Positions 4,491-11,455 of a stretch of DNA of 11,455 nt are shown piece by piece (the first letter of the stretch is position 1; each line of letters opens with the position of its first letter). Under the pieces are notes generated by a model that was given only the letters and a program-made list of their open reading frames with translations, did not search any database and had not been told where the DNA came from. The DNA is from Bacillota bacterium (GTDB lineage Bacteria; Bacillota; Clostridia; Christensenellales; SZUA-584): contig JAEWTW010000037.1 in assembly GCA_023397655.1 (NCBI GenBank), positions 1-11,455 on the forward strand, in the 5' to 3' direction. The translations under genes were made by a program, and so were the position numbers.

Positions 4491-5777
4491 TCAATCAGTT
4501 CTTTCGAGAGTTGTAGTCCCATTAAACAACATGCTATCGTCACTTTGTATCAAAAATACCCTGGTATCCTCTTTTATTAATTGCTCATAACTCTCTTTAA
4601 ATGTTATGTATCCTAATGACCCTAAAGGTTGATAATCAAAAGTAATTGGGATCTCCTTACCTAAGAAATACAAAATCCCGGTACCATCACGTGAAAACTC
4701 AAACTCCAATTCAAAACTGACTTTTGCTTTCCAATGTCCGATCACTCTATCAAATCGCGCATCATTGCCTTTTTGTTCAATAAAATCACGAGTGTAGTTG
4801 TCCTCAGACTCCCCATTGCCATAATCCAGTTCTCCATTAACAAGTGTATATTCAAACACAGCATCATTATCAGAGCCTCCAAATGGTGTGGGATCAATAA
4901 ACCATGGAATACTGACACTTATGTGTTCTCCATCAACGGTGTATGTGCTACGTTTTCCCAGACCATAGTGGATGATATCGCATACACCATTTTCATATAT
5001 AATATATTCCATTTCACCGTTTTTATCATACCAATGTCCAAGAAAGGAATCACCATGCTCTTGAAAAAAAATCTCTGAATTAAAATCCATTTCAGCCGGA
5101 GTAAACGACCCCATATCCACAATATTCAGCGATTCATCCGCCACGCTGAACGCATAGGAATTCACTCCCAGCTTAATTGTGCCGGCCTGATCGTCATAAT
5201 TATATTCATAGCTCATGCTGTTCAAGCTGTTCAAATGGATGCTCTGCGCAGTGCCCAGTTTGTCAAACACCAGAACTTCGCCTCGCTCTTCGTTATACCA
5301 TGTACCCAAGCTTCCATATTGATTCAAAAATGATCGGGTGTCAAAATGATCATCAGCTTTGGTATAAGCGCCCATTTTATCTACACTGATCTGCGTACCC
5401 GCTGAAAAATCGTAAGATATATCATTAACCGTATACCGTCCCGTCCCATTGAAGCGGTTATACTCATATGTTCCTGTTAGAGTGCCAGCGAGTCCTTCAA
5501 TGTTGATATTGCCTCCGTCAACAAATGCAAGAACTTCCCCGCGCTCATCATTATACCATTGTCCCTGCACCGGAGTGGTCAAAATGAAGAACAGCGCTGC
5601 TGCTCCTGCAAGTACAAGAACAGCAATCCCAATAATCAGCAAAACTTTCAGACTTTTTCTCGGCTTCTTTGCCAGTTGACTTTGTGCATTTTGCTCTAAA
5701 GGCTGCGACGCCGCAGTACCGCAAAAAGTACAATATTGATTTTCGCCAATTTCTTTCCCGCAATTACGACAATCCAT
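4491..5777 (-). CDS. Zinc-ribbon membrane protein with four GxW-type extracytoplasmic repeats
   Basis: A 428-residue protein I cannot name. Residues 1-20 form a zinc ribbon with C3, C6, C16 and C19 (CRNC and CTFC pairs). A charged linker (36-44) and one membrane segment (about 45-67) follow, so the ribbon should be cytoplasmic and the remainder outside. The outer part has four related blocks, each opening with G-x-W and a short strand rich in E, V and F: W74 (GQWYNDERGEVLAF), W160 (GTWYNEERGEVLVF), W249 (GHWYDKNGEMEYI) and W349 (GHWKAKVSFELEF). Blocks one and two are the closest pair, which suggests duplication. The likely form is beta-rich, lipocalin-like, but that is inference. The ATG at 5777 has GAGGTGG upstream. 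Base composition is visibly richer in A and T than in rtcB or tex, most of all in the 3' half. Confidence 0.8.
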   Translation of the reverse strand: MDCRNCGKEIGENQYCTFCGTAASQPLEQNAQSQLAKKPRKSLKVLLIIGIAVLVLAGAAALFFILTTPVQGQWYNDERGEVLAFVDGGNINIEGLAGTLTGTYEYNRFNGTGRYTVNDISYDFSAGTQISVDKMGAYTKADDHFDTRSFLNQYGSLGTWYNEERGEVLVFDKLGTAQSIHLNSLNSMSYEYNYDDQAGTIKLGVNSYAFSVADESLNIVDMGSFTPAEMDFNSEIFFQEHGDSFLGHWYDKNGEMEYIIYENGVCDIIHYGLGKRSTYTVDGEHISVSIPWFIDPTPFGGSDNDAVFEYTLVNGELDYGNGESEDNYTRDFIEQKGNDARFDRVIGHWKAKVSFELEFEFSRDGTGILYFLGKEIPITFDYQPLGSLGYITFKESYEQLIKEDTRVFLIQSDDSMLFNGTTTLERTD

Positions 5778-5796
5778 TCCGCCACCTCAAAAATAA

Positions 5797-5825
5797 TATA
5801 TACATAATGTAACATTAAATTGCAA
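5797..5825 (-). promoter_or_regulatory. Candidate promoter for the zinc-ribbon gene
   Basis: On the minus strand: TTGCAA (-35, 5825-5820), 17-base spacer, TATATA (-10, 5802-5797). A second TTGCAA (5835-5830) with TTACAT (5812-5807), again 17 bases apart, is an alternative that would leave a longer leader. TTGCAA is its own reverse complement, and the two copies are four bases apart, so this could also be an operator. Confidence 0.4.
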
Positions 5826-5883
5826 TTAGTTGCAAGGTTCTATATGCTTTCCATGGCTAGCGTATTTATAAGTTTCCCGCATA

Positions 5884-5913
5884 TAGACGCACCCCTCTCC
5901 CTTTTGCTATAAT
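5884..5913 (+). promoter_or_regulatory. Extended -10 promoter for tex
   Basis: TAGACG (5884-5889) matches four of six -35 positions. After 18 bases comes TATAAT (5908-5913), preceded by TGC (5905-5907), an extended -10 motif. Transcription would begin near 5920, about 32 bases before the tex start codon. Confidence 0.75.
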
Positions 5914-5935
5914 AGCCATGCTTATATCTCACCGC

Positions 5936-5942
5936 AAAGGAG
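5936..5942 (+). promoter_or_regulatory. Ribosome binding site that sets the CTG start of tex
   Basis: AAAGGAG is followed by nine bases and then CTG (5952-5954). No ATG, GTG or TTG in the tex frame lies between the upstream in-frame stop (TAG 5913-5915) and codon 41, so this site points to CTG. Confidence 0.7.
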
Positions 5943-5951
5943 CGAATCACA

Positions 5952-8099
5952 CTGGATATCATTAAATCCCTGTCGGAGCAGTTCAAAACGCCCCCGGCAT
6001 ATGTAAAAAATATCGTATCACTGATCGACGACGGCAACACCATCCCTTTCATCGCGCGCTACCGCAAGGAAATGACGGGTGCGATGGACGATCAGGTGCT
6101 GCGTGAGCTGGCCGACCGGCTGACTTATCTGCGCAATCTGGAGGCGCGCAAGGCGGAGGTCAAAGCGTCCATCGAGGAGCAGGGAAAGTGGACGGACGAG
6201 TTGGCCGCTGCGCTGGCCAAGGCGGAAACGCTGGCCGAGGTGGAGGACATCTACCGTCCGTACAAACCAAAGCGCAAGACGCGTGCATCCATCGCCCGGG
6301 AGAAGGGATTAGAACCGCTGGCTGCCGCCATCATGCTGCAGTCGCCGTCGTTTGATCCATATGCCGAAGCGGCAAAGTTCGTCAGTGAGGAAAAAGGCGT
6401 AGCAAACGCCGAAGACGCTGTACAGGGCGCATGTGACATCATTGCGGAGGACATCAGCGACAATGCCGATCTGCGTAAGGCGCTGCGCGAATACCTGTGG
6501 GATAACGGGCAGATCTCCGTTACGTCTGGGTGCGAGGACGACAGCGTATACGCGATGTACCGCGAGTTCTCCGAGCAGGTGCACCGAATCGCAGGACATC
6601 GTGTGCTGGCCATCGACCGCGGCGAGCGCGAGAACGTGCTGAAGGTAAAGCTCTCGGCAGACAAGGACAGGCAGGTCGCGATGATCGACCATTCATATGT
6701 GCGCAACAAGAGCCAAAGCGCCGCACTGGTGAAAGCCTCGGGCGAAGACGCTCTCTCCCGGCTCATATTCCCCGCGCTGGAGCGCGAGATACGCGGCACG
6801 CTGACAGACAGCGCCGCTGAACAGGCCATCAAGGTGTTCGCACTGAACCTCAAGAATCTGCTGATGCAGCCGCCCGTTAAAGGCCAGAACGTGCTGGGCG
6901 TGGATCCGGCCTACCGTACCGGCTGTAAGCTGGCCGTGGTGGACGGCACCGGTAAAGTGCTGCACACCGGCGTCATATACCCCACCCCGCCGCAGAACCG
7001 CGTGGCCGAAGCGGCAGACACCGTCAAGAAGCTGATCACGCGCTTTCAAATCACCGCCATCGCCATCGGCAACGGCACCGCCTCGCGCGAGTCCGAAGCT
7101 TTCATAGCCGAGGTGCTTAAATCCATGGGTTACCCCGCGGCCTACATGGTGGTGTCCGAAGCCGGCGCGTCCGTGTATTCCGCGTCCAAGCTGGCGGCGG
7201 AGGAATTCCCCGAATTTGACGTATCACTGCGCAGCGCGGTGTCCATCGCGCGGCGTTTACAGGACCCGCTGGCCGAGCTGGTGAAAATAGATCCCAAAGC
7301 CATCGGCGTGGGGCAATATCAGCACGACATGCCCAAAGTCCGGCTGGAGGAGTCACTGGACGGCGTGGTGGAAGCTTGCGTCAACGCGGTGGGCGTGGAC
7401 ATCAACACCGCTTCACATTCGCTGCTGACGCATGTGGCCGGGCTTTCCGCCTCGGTCGCCAAAAACGTGGTGGCGTTTCGCGACGCCAACGGGCACTTCA
7501 AGAGCCGTAAACAGCTGCTCAAGGTGAAGGGGCTGGGCCAAAAAGCCTTTGAGCAGTGCGCGGGCTTCCTGCGCGTGCCCGAGAGTGCGGACGTGCTGGA
7601 CAACACCGCCGTGCATCCCGAGAGCTACGAAGCTGCCCAAAAGCTGGCCAAGCTGCGCGGCTTCACGATGGACGACGTTAAAAAGGGCCAGCTATCCAGC
7701 CTCAAATCCATCAGCGACAAGGAAGCCAAAGCGCTGGCCGACCAGATCGGCATCGGCGCACCCACGCTGCTGGACATCGTCTCGGAGCTGCAAAAGCCGG
7801 GCCGCGACCCGCGCGAGGCGCTGCCGCCGCCGCTGCTCCGCAAGGATTTGATGAAGCTGGAAGACCTGAAACCGGGCATGGAGATCACCGGCACGGTGCG
7901 CAACGTCATCGACTTCGGGGTGTTCGTGGACATCGGCGTGCATGAGGACGGTCTCGTGCACATCTCGCAGCTGGCGGATAAGTTCGTGCGCCACCCCTCC
8001 GAGGTGACCAAGGTGGGCGACGTGGTAAAAGTGCGCGTGCTGGAGGTGGATTTAAAGCGCAAGCGCATCTCGCTCACGATGAAAGGTATCCGTCAATAA
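5952..8099 (+). CDS. tex: Tex, S1-domain nucleic-acid-binding transcription accessory protein
   Basis: A 715-residue Tex protein, counted from a CTG start. Tex proteins are cytoplasmic, bind RNA and DNA and are related to the eukaryotic elongation factor Spt6; proposed roles are in transcription and RNA turnover. Domains in order: helical Tex N-terminal region (1 to about 190), YqgF/RNase H-like domain from about residue 313 (NVLGVDPAYRTG, D318), helix-hairpin-helix region (about 490-620, with VAGLSASVAKNVV and LLKVKGLGQKAF), and a C-terminal S1 RNA-binding domain (about 640-712, LKPGMEITGTV to KRISLTMK). The first 40 codons read as canonical Tex (DIIKSLSEQF, TIPFIARYRKE) but hold no ATG, GTG or TTG; starting at ATG 6072 would cut into the conserved RYRKEMTGAMD block. 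The CTG at 5952 sits nine bases after AAAGGAG. An MFS gene follows after 30 bases. Confidence 0.95.
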   Translation: MDIIKSLSEQFKTPPAYVKNIVSLIDDGNTIPFIARYRKEMTGAMDDQVLRELADRLTYLRNLEARKAEVKASIEEQGKWTDELAAALAKAETLAEVEDIYRPYKPKRKTRASIAREKGLEPLAAAIMLQSPSFDPYAEAAKFVSEEKGVANAEDAVQGACDIIAEDISDNADLRKALREYLWDNGQISVTSGCEDDSVYAMYREFSEQVHRIAGHRVLAIDRGERENVLKVKLSADKDRQVAMIDHSYVRNKSQSAALVKASGEDALSRLIFPALEREIRGTLTDSAAEQAIKVFALNLKNLLMQPPVKGQNVLGVDPAYRTGCKLAVVDGTGKVLHTGVIYPTPPQNRVAEAADTVKKLITRFQITAIAIGNGTASRESEAFIAEVLKSMGYPAAYMVVSEAGASVYSASKLAAEEFPEFDVSLRSAVSIARRLQDPLAELVKIDPKAIGVGQYQHDMPKVRLEESLDGVVEACVNAVGVDINTASHSLLTHVAGLSASVAKNVVAFRDANGHFKSRKQLLKVKGLGQKAFEQCAGFLRVPESADVLDNTAVHPESYEAAQKLAKLRGFTMDDVKKGQLSSLKSISDKEAKALADQIGIGAPTLLDIVSELQKPGRDPREALPPPLLRKDLMKLEDLKPGMEITGTVRNVIDFGVFVDIGVHEDGLVHISQLADKFVRHPSEVTKVGDVVKVRVLEVDLKRKRISLTMKGIRQ

Positions 8100-8118
8100 T
8101 TGATTCGAAGAGCAACGT

Positions 8119-8124
8119 GGGAGG
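8119..8124 (+). promoter_or_regulatory. Ribosome binding site that sets the GTG start of the MFS gene
   Basis: GGGAGG lies five bases before GTG 8130. An in-frame TTG at 8100 directly after the tex stop codon has no such site, because it would need a signal inside the tex S1 coding region. Confidence 0.7.
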
Positions 8125-8129
8125 CTAAA

Positions 8130-9329
8130 GTGAATCAAAACAGATCAACCTGGGCCAGAGTGATTGCGATTGACATGCTGCTATTGTGCTTTGCGCTGAA
8201 CACGTCTCTTCTGGGGCAGATGTTCAGCTCGATCAAAACACAGTATGCCATCAGCCTGTCTCAAGGCGGACTTTTACTGTCGATGCAAAGCGTCGGCGGT
8301 CTGCTGCTTTCCGTATTATGCATTTTATTCATTAAATCGCTTAATAAAACCAAGGTGCTGGTGATCTGCGGGTTTGTGCTTTGCGGTTCCATGCTGCTCG
8401 TCGGTGCACTGCCTCCACTGTCCCTGTTGTTCATACTGTTCGCCATACTCGGGTTTTCCGGCGGTGCGATCAATGCCCTGACCAATTCTGCAATGGCCGA
8501 TATCGTCCCACAAAAGTCAGAGCGTTATATCAACTTTATGCACATGCTGTTCAGCTTCGGCTCGGTGGTTACTCCGGTACTTTCACAGGCTTTGTTTCCT
8601 TCCATGGGGCTTACCGGTGTGTTTTTGATATTCGGCGGCTTTGCGCTGTGCTGGGCTGTATACGCTGTTTGCGCGTTCTCCGGCCAAATGAAAACGCATC
8701 TGATGACCGGCGTCATATCGCTGTCAATGCAATTCAGGGAAGTGCTTCGCCTGCTGAAATTGCCCGGAATGGTCACCACGTTCATTATTTCCATACTGAT
8801 CACCGCATGGCAGCTATCGGCCATATATTACATATCGTCTTACTTTACCGGGCTGACCGGGAATGCGATGCAGGGTGCGCTCGGGTTGTCGTTGCTGTTC
8901 CTTGGCATGATGGTATCCCGGCTGTTATATGCCCGTATTGCGGACAGATTCCCCAAAGGTCGTGTACTGTTGATCACCAACGCCGCAGGTGTTCTCGCCT
9001 GGGCTGCCGTGATCCTAATCCCGGATTACCATGTCAAGTACGTGTTTGTGGTGCTGGCGGCGCTGGCCTGCGGCAACAATTTTCCCATTGCATTCTCAGC
9101 AGCCTGCCGCATTGCGCCGCAGAACACCGGCGCGGCCACCGCCGTCGTAAATCTCGGTTATTACGTGGCCATATTTACGGTCATCCCCATCGTGGGCACG
9201 CTGGGCGATTCGATGGGGCTTGGCAGTGCGCTTTTGCTCTGCGCCGTGCCGCTGCTGCTGATGCTGCCGGCCGGTTTGCTGCTGCACAGGCGGATGTCCG
9301 CTGCCGACGCAGGCACATCCCTCACCTAA
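8130..9329 (+). CDS. MFS transporter, 12 membrane segments
   Basis: A 399-residue major facilitator superfamily permease with a GTG start. About twelve hydrophobic segments are visible, split by a central loop near residues 185-210. The conserved loop motif is degenerate in the first half (IKSLNKTKVL, 68-77) and better kept in the second half (RLLYARIADRFPKGRVLL, 264-281). GFSGGAINALTNSAMADI (108-125) and INFMHMLFSFGSVVTP (134-149) resemble the matching segments of the fucose/glucose-type (FHS) branch of MFS, where the GG.N...N and LH..F..G..IGP patterns occur; a sugar or polyol substrate is therefore plausible but not shown. The gene lies 30 bases after tex and may be read through from it. 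It ends 130 bases before the URO-D-like gene; no convincing terminator lies between. Confidence 0.85.
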   Translation: MNQNRSTWARVIAIDMLLLCFALNTSLLGQMFSSIKTQYAISLSQGGLLLSMQSVGGLLLSVLCILFIKSLNKTKVLVICGFVLCGSMLLVGALPPLSLLFILFAILGFSGGAINALTNSAMADIVPQKSERYINFMHMLFSFGSVVTPVLSQALFPSMGLTGVFLIFGGFALCWAVYAVCAFSGQMKTHLMTGVISLSMQFREVLRLLKLPGMVTTFIISILITAWQLSAIYYISSYFTGLTGNAMQGALGLSLLFLGMMVSRLLYARIADRFPKGRVLLITNAAGVLAWAAVILIPDYHVKYVFVVLAALACGNNFPIAFSAACRIAPQNTGAATAVVNLGYYVAIFTVIPIVGTLGDSMGLGSALLLCAVPLLLMLPAGLLLHRRMSAADAGTSLT

Positions 9330-9387
9330 TAACCGCATCTCTTTATGCTTTTACACTGTCTTTTTTTGCGAACTGACAATTTTGTTG

Positions 9388-9416
9388 TTGAAATAAACGG
9401 TCAAATAGGATATCAT
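9388..9416 (+). promoter_or_regulatory. Sigma-A promoter for the URO-D/alcohol dehydrogenase operon
   Basis: TTGAAA (9388-9393), 17 bases, TATCAT (9411-9416), five of six matches in each box. Transcription should begin near 9423, about 37 bases before the start codon. Confidence 0.8.
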
Positions 9417-9442
9417 GATACCATCAATTTATACGTATAAAT
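9411..9442 (+). promoter_or_regulatory. Two palindromes at the promoter, probable operator
   Basis: TATCATGATA (9411-9420) is a perfect ten-base palindrome that includes the -10 box. ATTTATACGTATAAAT (9427-9442) is a perfect sixteen-base palindrome just after the predicted transcription start. Their centres are 19 bases apart, close to two helical turns. A dimeric repressor bound here would block the promoter. No regulator gene is in the window, so the factor is unknown. Confidence 0.5.
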
Positions 9443-9459
9443 ATAGAAGGAGACCTCCC

Positions 9460-10467
9460 ATGAACAAGAAGGACAGCGTTATTGCCGCCATCTGCCACCA
9501 TGAGACAGGTTTCGTGCCGTACACCATCGAGCTCGTTTCCGAGCTGCAGGTGAGCGTCGAAAAACGCCTGGGCATTGCCCGCGGCGGTTTTTCCGCTTGG
9601 GTGGGCAACTGCGTGCTCAAGGCGGGCACGGACACCGGCGAAACCATCGCGCCGGGATATTACCGGGACGAATACGGTGTGGTATGGAACCGAACGGTGG
9701 ATAAAGACATCGGTAATATAGAAAACATCCTTATCCCTGAGCCCACGCTGGACAATTACACAATGCCCAATCCCGACACAGAACTCGCGCGGTCCCGCAT
9801 GACCGCTTTGCTCAATGCTCCGCAGGACGCGTTCAAGGTGTTTAAGATCGGCTCCGTGCTTTACGAGCGAGCGTGGTTTTTGCGCGGGTTTGAAAACCTG
9901 CTGACGGATTTCTATACCGAACCCGCGTTTGTGCACAAGCTGATGGACGCTATCACAGAGCGGTATGTGCCGGAGATTGAAGTAGCGATGGAGTGTGGCG
10001 CGGACGGGCTCTATCTCGGCGATGATTACGGCAGCCAGCTCGGCCTGGTGATGAGCCCCGACACGTGGCGAACATTCATCAAGCCTTACCTTGCGCGGCT
10101 GATGGCCCCTGCCCTGTCGCGCAGCAAACCGGTGATGCTGCATTCCTGCGGCAACATCACACAGATCATGCCCGACCTCATCGATATGGGGCTGTCGGTT
10201 TACCAGACTGTGCAGCCGGAGGTATACAACCTAAAGCAGCTCAAAGCGGAGTTCGGCGCACACATGTGCTTTTTCGGCGCGATCGGCACGCAGTCTACAC
10301 TACCGCATGAAACACCTGAAAAAGTGCGCAAGGTGGTGCTTGAAACCTGCCGCATCATGGGCCAAAACGGCGGCTATATCTGCGGACCCACCCACAAGGT
10401 GACCGCGGACACCCCACCGGAGAATATCATCGCAATGGCGGAAGTTCTGATCAATCAGGACAGCTGA
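9460..10467 (+). CDS. URO-D/MtaA-like protein (uroporphyrinogen decarboxylase superfamily)
   Basis: A 335-residue TIM-barrel protein of the superfamily that contains heme-pathway decarboxylase HemE and the cobamide methyltransferases MtaA and MtbA. It keeps the zinc ligand pattern of the methyltransferases: H228 and C230 in MLHSCGNI, and C308 in YICGPTHKV. It also has the DGLYLGDDYGSQ segment (182-193) common in this group. HemE-type arginines at the N-terminus are not evident, and the context is not heme synthesis, so a methyl-transfer or other zinc-dependent role is more likely than decarboxylation of porphyrins. No corrinoid protein or MtaB-like gene is visible. The ATG at 9460 is chosen over an in-frame ATG at 9415 (which lies in the -10 region) because AAGGAG is seven bases upstream. 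An alcohol dehydrogenase follows after 15 bases. Confidence 0.88.
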   Translation: MNKKDSVIAAICHHETGFVPYTIELVSELQVSVEKRLGIARGGFSAWVGNCVLKAGTDTGETIAPGYYRDEYGVVWNRTVDKDIGNIENILIPEPTLDNYTMPNPDTELARSRMTALLNAPQDAFKVFKIGSVLYERAWFLRGFENLLTDFYTEPAFVHKLMDAITERYVPEIEVAMECGADGLYLGDDYGSQLGLVMSPDTWRTFIKPYLARLMAPALSRSKPVMLHSCGNITQIMPDLIDMGLSVYQTVQPEVYNLKQLKAEFGAHMCFFGAIGTQSTLPHETPEKVRKVVLETCRIMGQNGGYICGPTHKVTADTPPENIIAMAEVLINQDS

Positions 10468-10482
10468 TGAAAGGAGTATTCG

Positions 10483-11455
10483 ATGGAAGGCAAAATGCGC
10501 GCTCAGGTTTTCTACGAAGCCGAAAAGATGAAGCTGGAACGGATCGATATTCCAAAGGTGATGGACGACGAGGTGCTGCTGCGCGTGAAAGCGTGCGGCA
10601 TCTGCGGCAGCGACATGTCGTATTACTTCGGTCACAGCCCGCTCGGCACCAAAGACGGCAAAGGCCCGCTGGTATTGGGGCATGAGTTTTGCGGCGATGT
10701 GGTGGAGGTGGGGCGTATTCCGGCGTCCAAAGGCCTGTTCAAACCGGGCGACCGGGTGATCGCCAACCCCATGCAGCAATGCAACGCCTGCCCGGCCTGC
10801 GCCAAAGGGCAGTATAATGTATGCCCCAACGCCACGATACCCGGCGTGGGCAACAACGGCGGTTTTGCGGAATACTGCGTGATGAAGTACACCCACATCT
10901 ATCCGATGCCGGACGGCATGACATACGAACAGGGCGCAGTGGTCGAACCGCTTGCGTGCGCCGTATACGGCATGAACAAGCTGGATATCCGTATGGACGA
11001 CACCGTCGTGATATTCGGGCCGGGGCCCATCGGCCTGATGATGGTGCAGCTGGCCAAAGCGCAGGGCGCAGCCAGAGTGATCATGACGGGCCGGCGGGAT
11101 TATCCGCTTGAAACGGCGCTGGCGGCAGGCGCGGACGCGGTCGTCAACACGGCGGATGCGTATTCCCCGTATTACAGCGTGGACTTAAAGGAGCGCGTGC
11201 GCGAGCTGACTGGCGGCAATATGGCCGACAAGGTGATCGTGCCCACCAGTGCGATGCCGGCGCTTAAGCAGGCGTTGGACGTGGCTGGCAACTGCGCCGT
11301 TATCGTGTTTTTCGGCCTGCCCGGCCCGGAAGACAAGATCGAGATACCCGCGCTGGATTTCATCACGTCGGACAAGCGCGTGTTCTTCTCGTGGCTCGCG
11401 CCGCTCACGTGGCCCGAAGCCATCAGCGCGATATCGTCCGGCAAGGTGAAAACGG
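10483..11455 (+). CDS. Zinc-dependent medium-chain alcohol/polyol dehydrogenase (partial, 3' end missing)
   Basis: The first 324 codons of a medium-chain dehydrogenase, which oxidises an alcohol or polyol with NAD(P). Catalytic zinc residues: C38 in ACGICGSD and H67-E68 in LGHEFCG, with E155 in VVEPLACAV. The structural zinc cluster is complete: C100, C103, C106 and C114 (QCNACPACAKGQYNVC). The nucleotide-binding glycines are FGPGPIGLMM (G179, G181, G184), followed by the usual GADAVVNT turn. It resembles the sorbitol/threonine dehydrogenase branch more than classical ethanol dehydrogenase. The ATG at 10483 has AAAGGAG six bases upstream, and the gap to the URO-D-like gene is 15 bases, so the two form an operon. 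The frame is open to the window edge; roughly 20-40 residues are likely missing. Confidence 0.92.
   Translation, partial: MEGKMRAQVFYEAEKMKLERIDIPKVMDDEVLLRVKACGICGSDMSYYFGHSPLGTKDGKGPLVLGHEFCGDVVEVGRIPASKGLFKPGDRVIANPMQQCNACPACAKGQYNVCPNATIPGVGNNGGFAEYCVMKYTHIYPMPDGMTYEQGAVVEPLACAVYGMNKLDIRMDDTVVIFGPGPIGLMMVQLAKAQGAARVIMTGRRDYPLETALAAGADAVVNTADAYSPYYSVDLKERVRELTGGNMADKVIVPTSAMPALKQALDVAGNCAVIVFFGLPGPEDKIEIPALDFITSDKRVFFSWLAPLTWPEAISAISSGKVKT

Noticed and set aside
6072..6074. ATG as the start of tex
   Set aside because: It lies within the conserved RYRKEMTG segment, and the preceding 40 codons read as normal Tex sequence with a promoter and ribosome binding site upstream.
6251..7606. Several open frames antisense to tex
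   Set aside because: High G and C at third positions of tex suppresses stops on the other strand; none has a start signal or domain.
9330..9387. Terminator after the MFS gene
   Set aside because: There is a run of seven T near 9361, but only a four-pair GCAT/ATGC hairpin lies upstream, 14 bases away from it. This is too weak to call.

Overview
The window looks like chromosomal DNA from a fairly GC-rich member of the Clostridia (Firmicutes). The signs are strong purine-rich ribosome binding sites before nearly every gene, sigma-A type promoters with 17-18 base spacers, intrinsic terminators, a full-length Tex protein, a clostridial-type RtcB and a small basic protein of a kind I know from clostridial genomes. 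The genus cannot be fixed from sequence alone. I see no transposase, phage gene, rRNA, tRNA or CRISPR array.

Layout. (1) Bases 1-2617 read leftward: the first 13 codons of a secreted or membrane protein leaving the window; a structured intergenic region ending in a terminator; a VOC (glyoxalase-fold) protein and an MntP manganese exporter in one operon; then a second operon of a GNAT acetyltransferase translationally coupled to a second VOC protein. (2) Bases 2703-4480 read rightward: a perfect sigma-A promoter, a roughly 180-base leader with a 25-codon reading frame and a terminator that has a built-in competing pairing, then rtcB (RNA ligase), then a 64-residue basic protein whose 3' end is also a terminator. 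(3) Bases 4491-5777 read leftward: a membrane-anchored protein with an N-terminal zinc ribbon and four GxW-type extracytoplasmic repeats. (4) Bases 5884-11455 read rightward: tex, which apparently starts at CTG; an MFS transporter; then, behind its own promoter with two palindromes, a URO-D/MtaA-like protein and a zinc alcohol dehydrogenase that runs off the right edge.

How the genes fit together. mntP and its VOC partner may link manganese export with a metal-dependent enzyme. The GNAT/VOC pair looks like small-molecule modification or resistance. rtcB is an RNA repair gene whose leader suggests conditional transcription. The URO-D-like protein and alcohol dehydrogenase look like a small catabolic or methyl-transfer unit of unknown substrate, possibly fed by the MFS transporter just upstream. 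The points most worth checking are the rtcB leader switch, the CTG start of tex, the terminator inside a coding region, the folded element before the leftmost gene, and the palindromes at the URO-D promoter.
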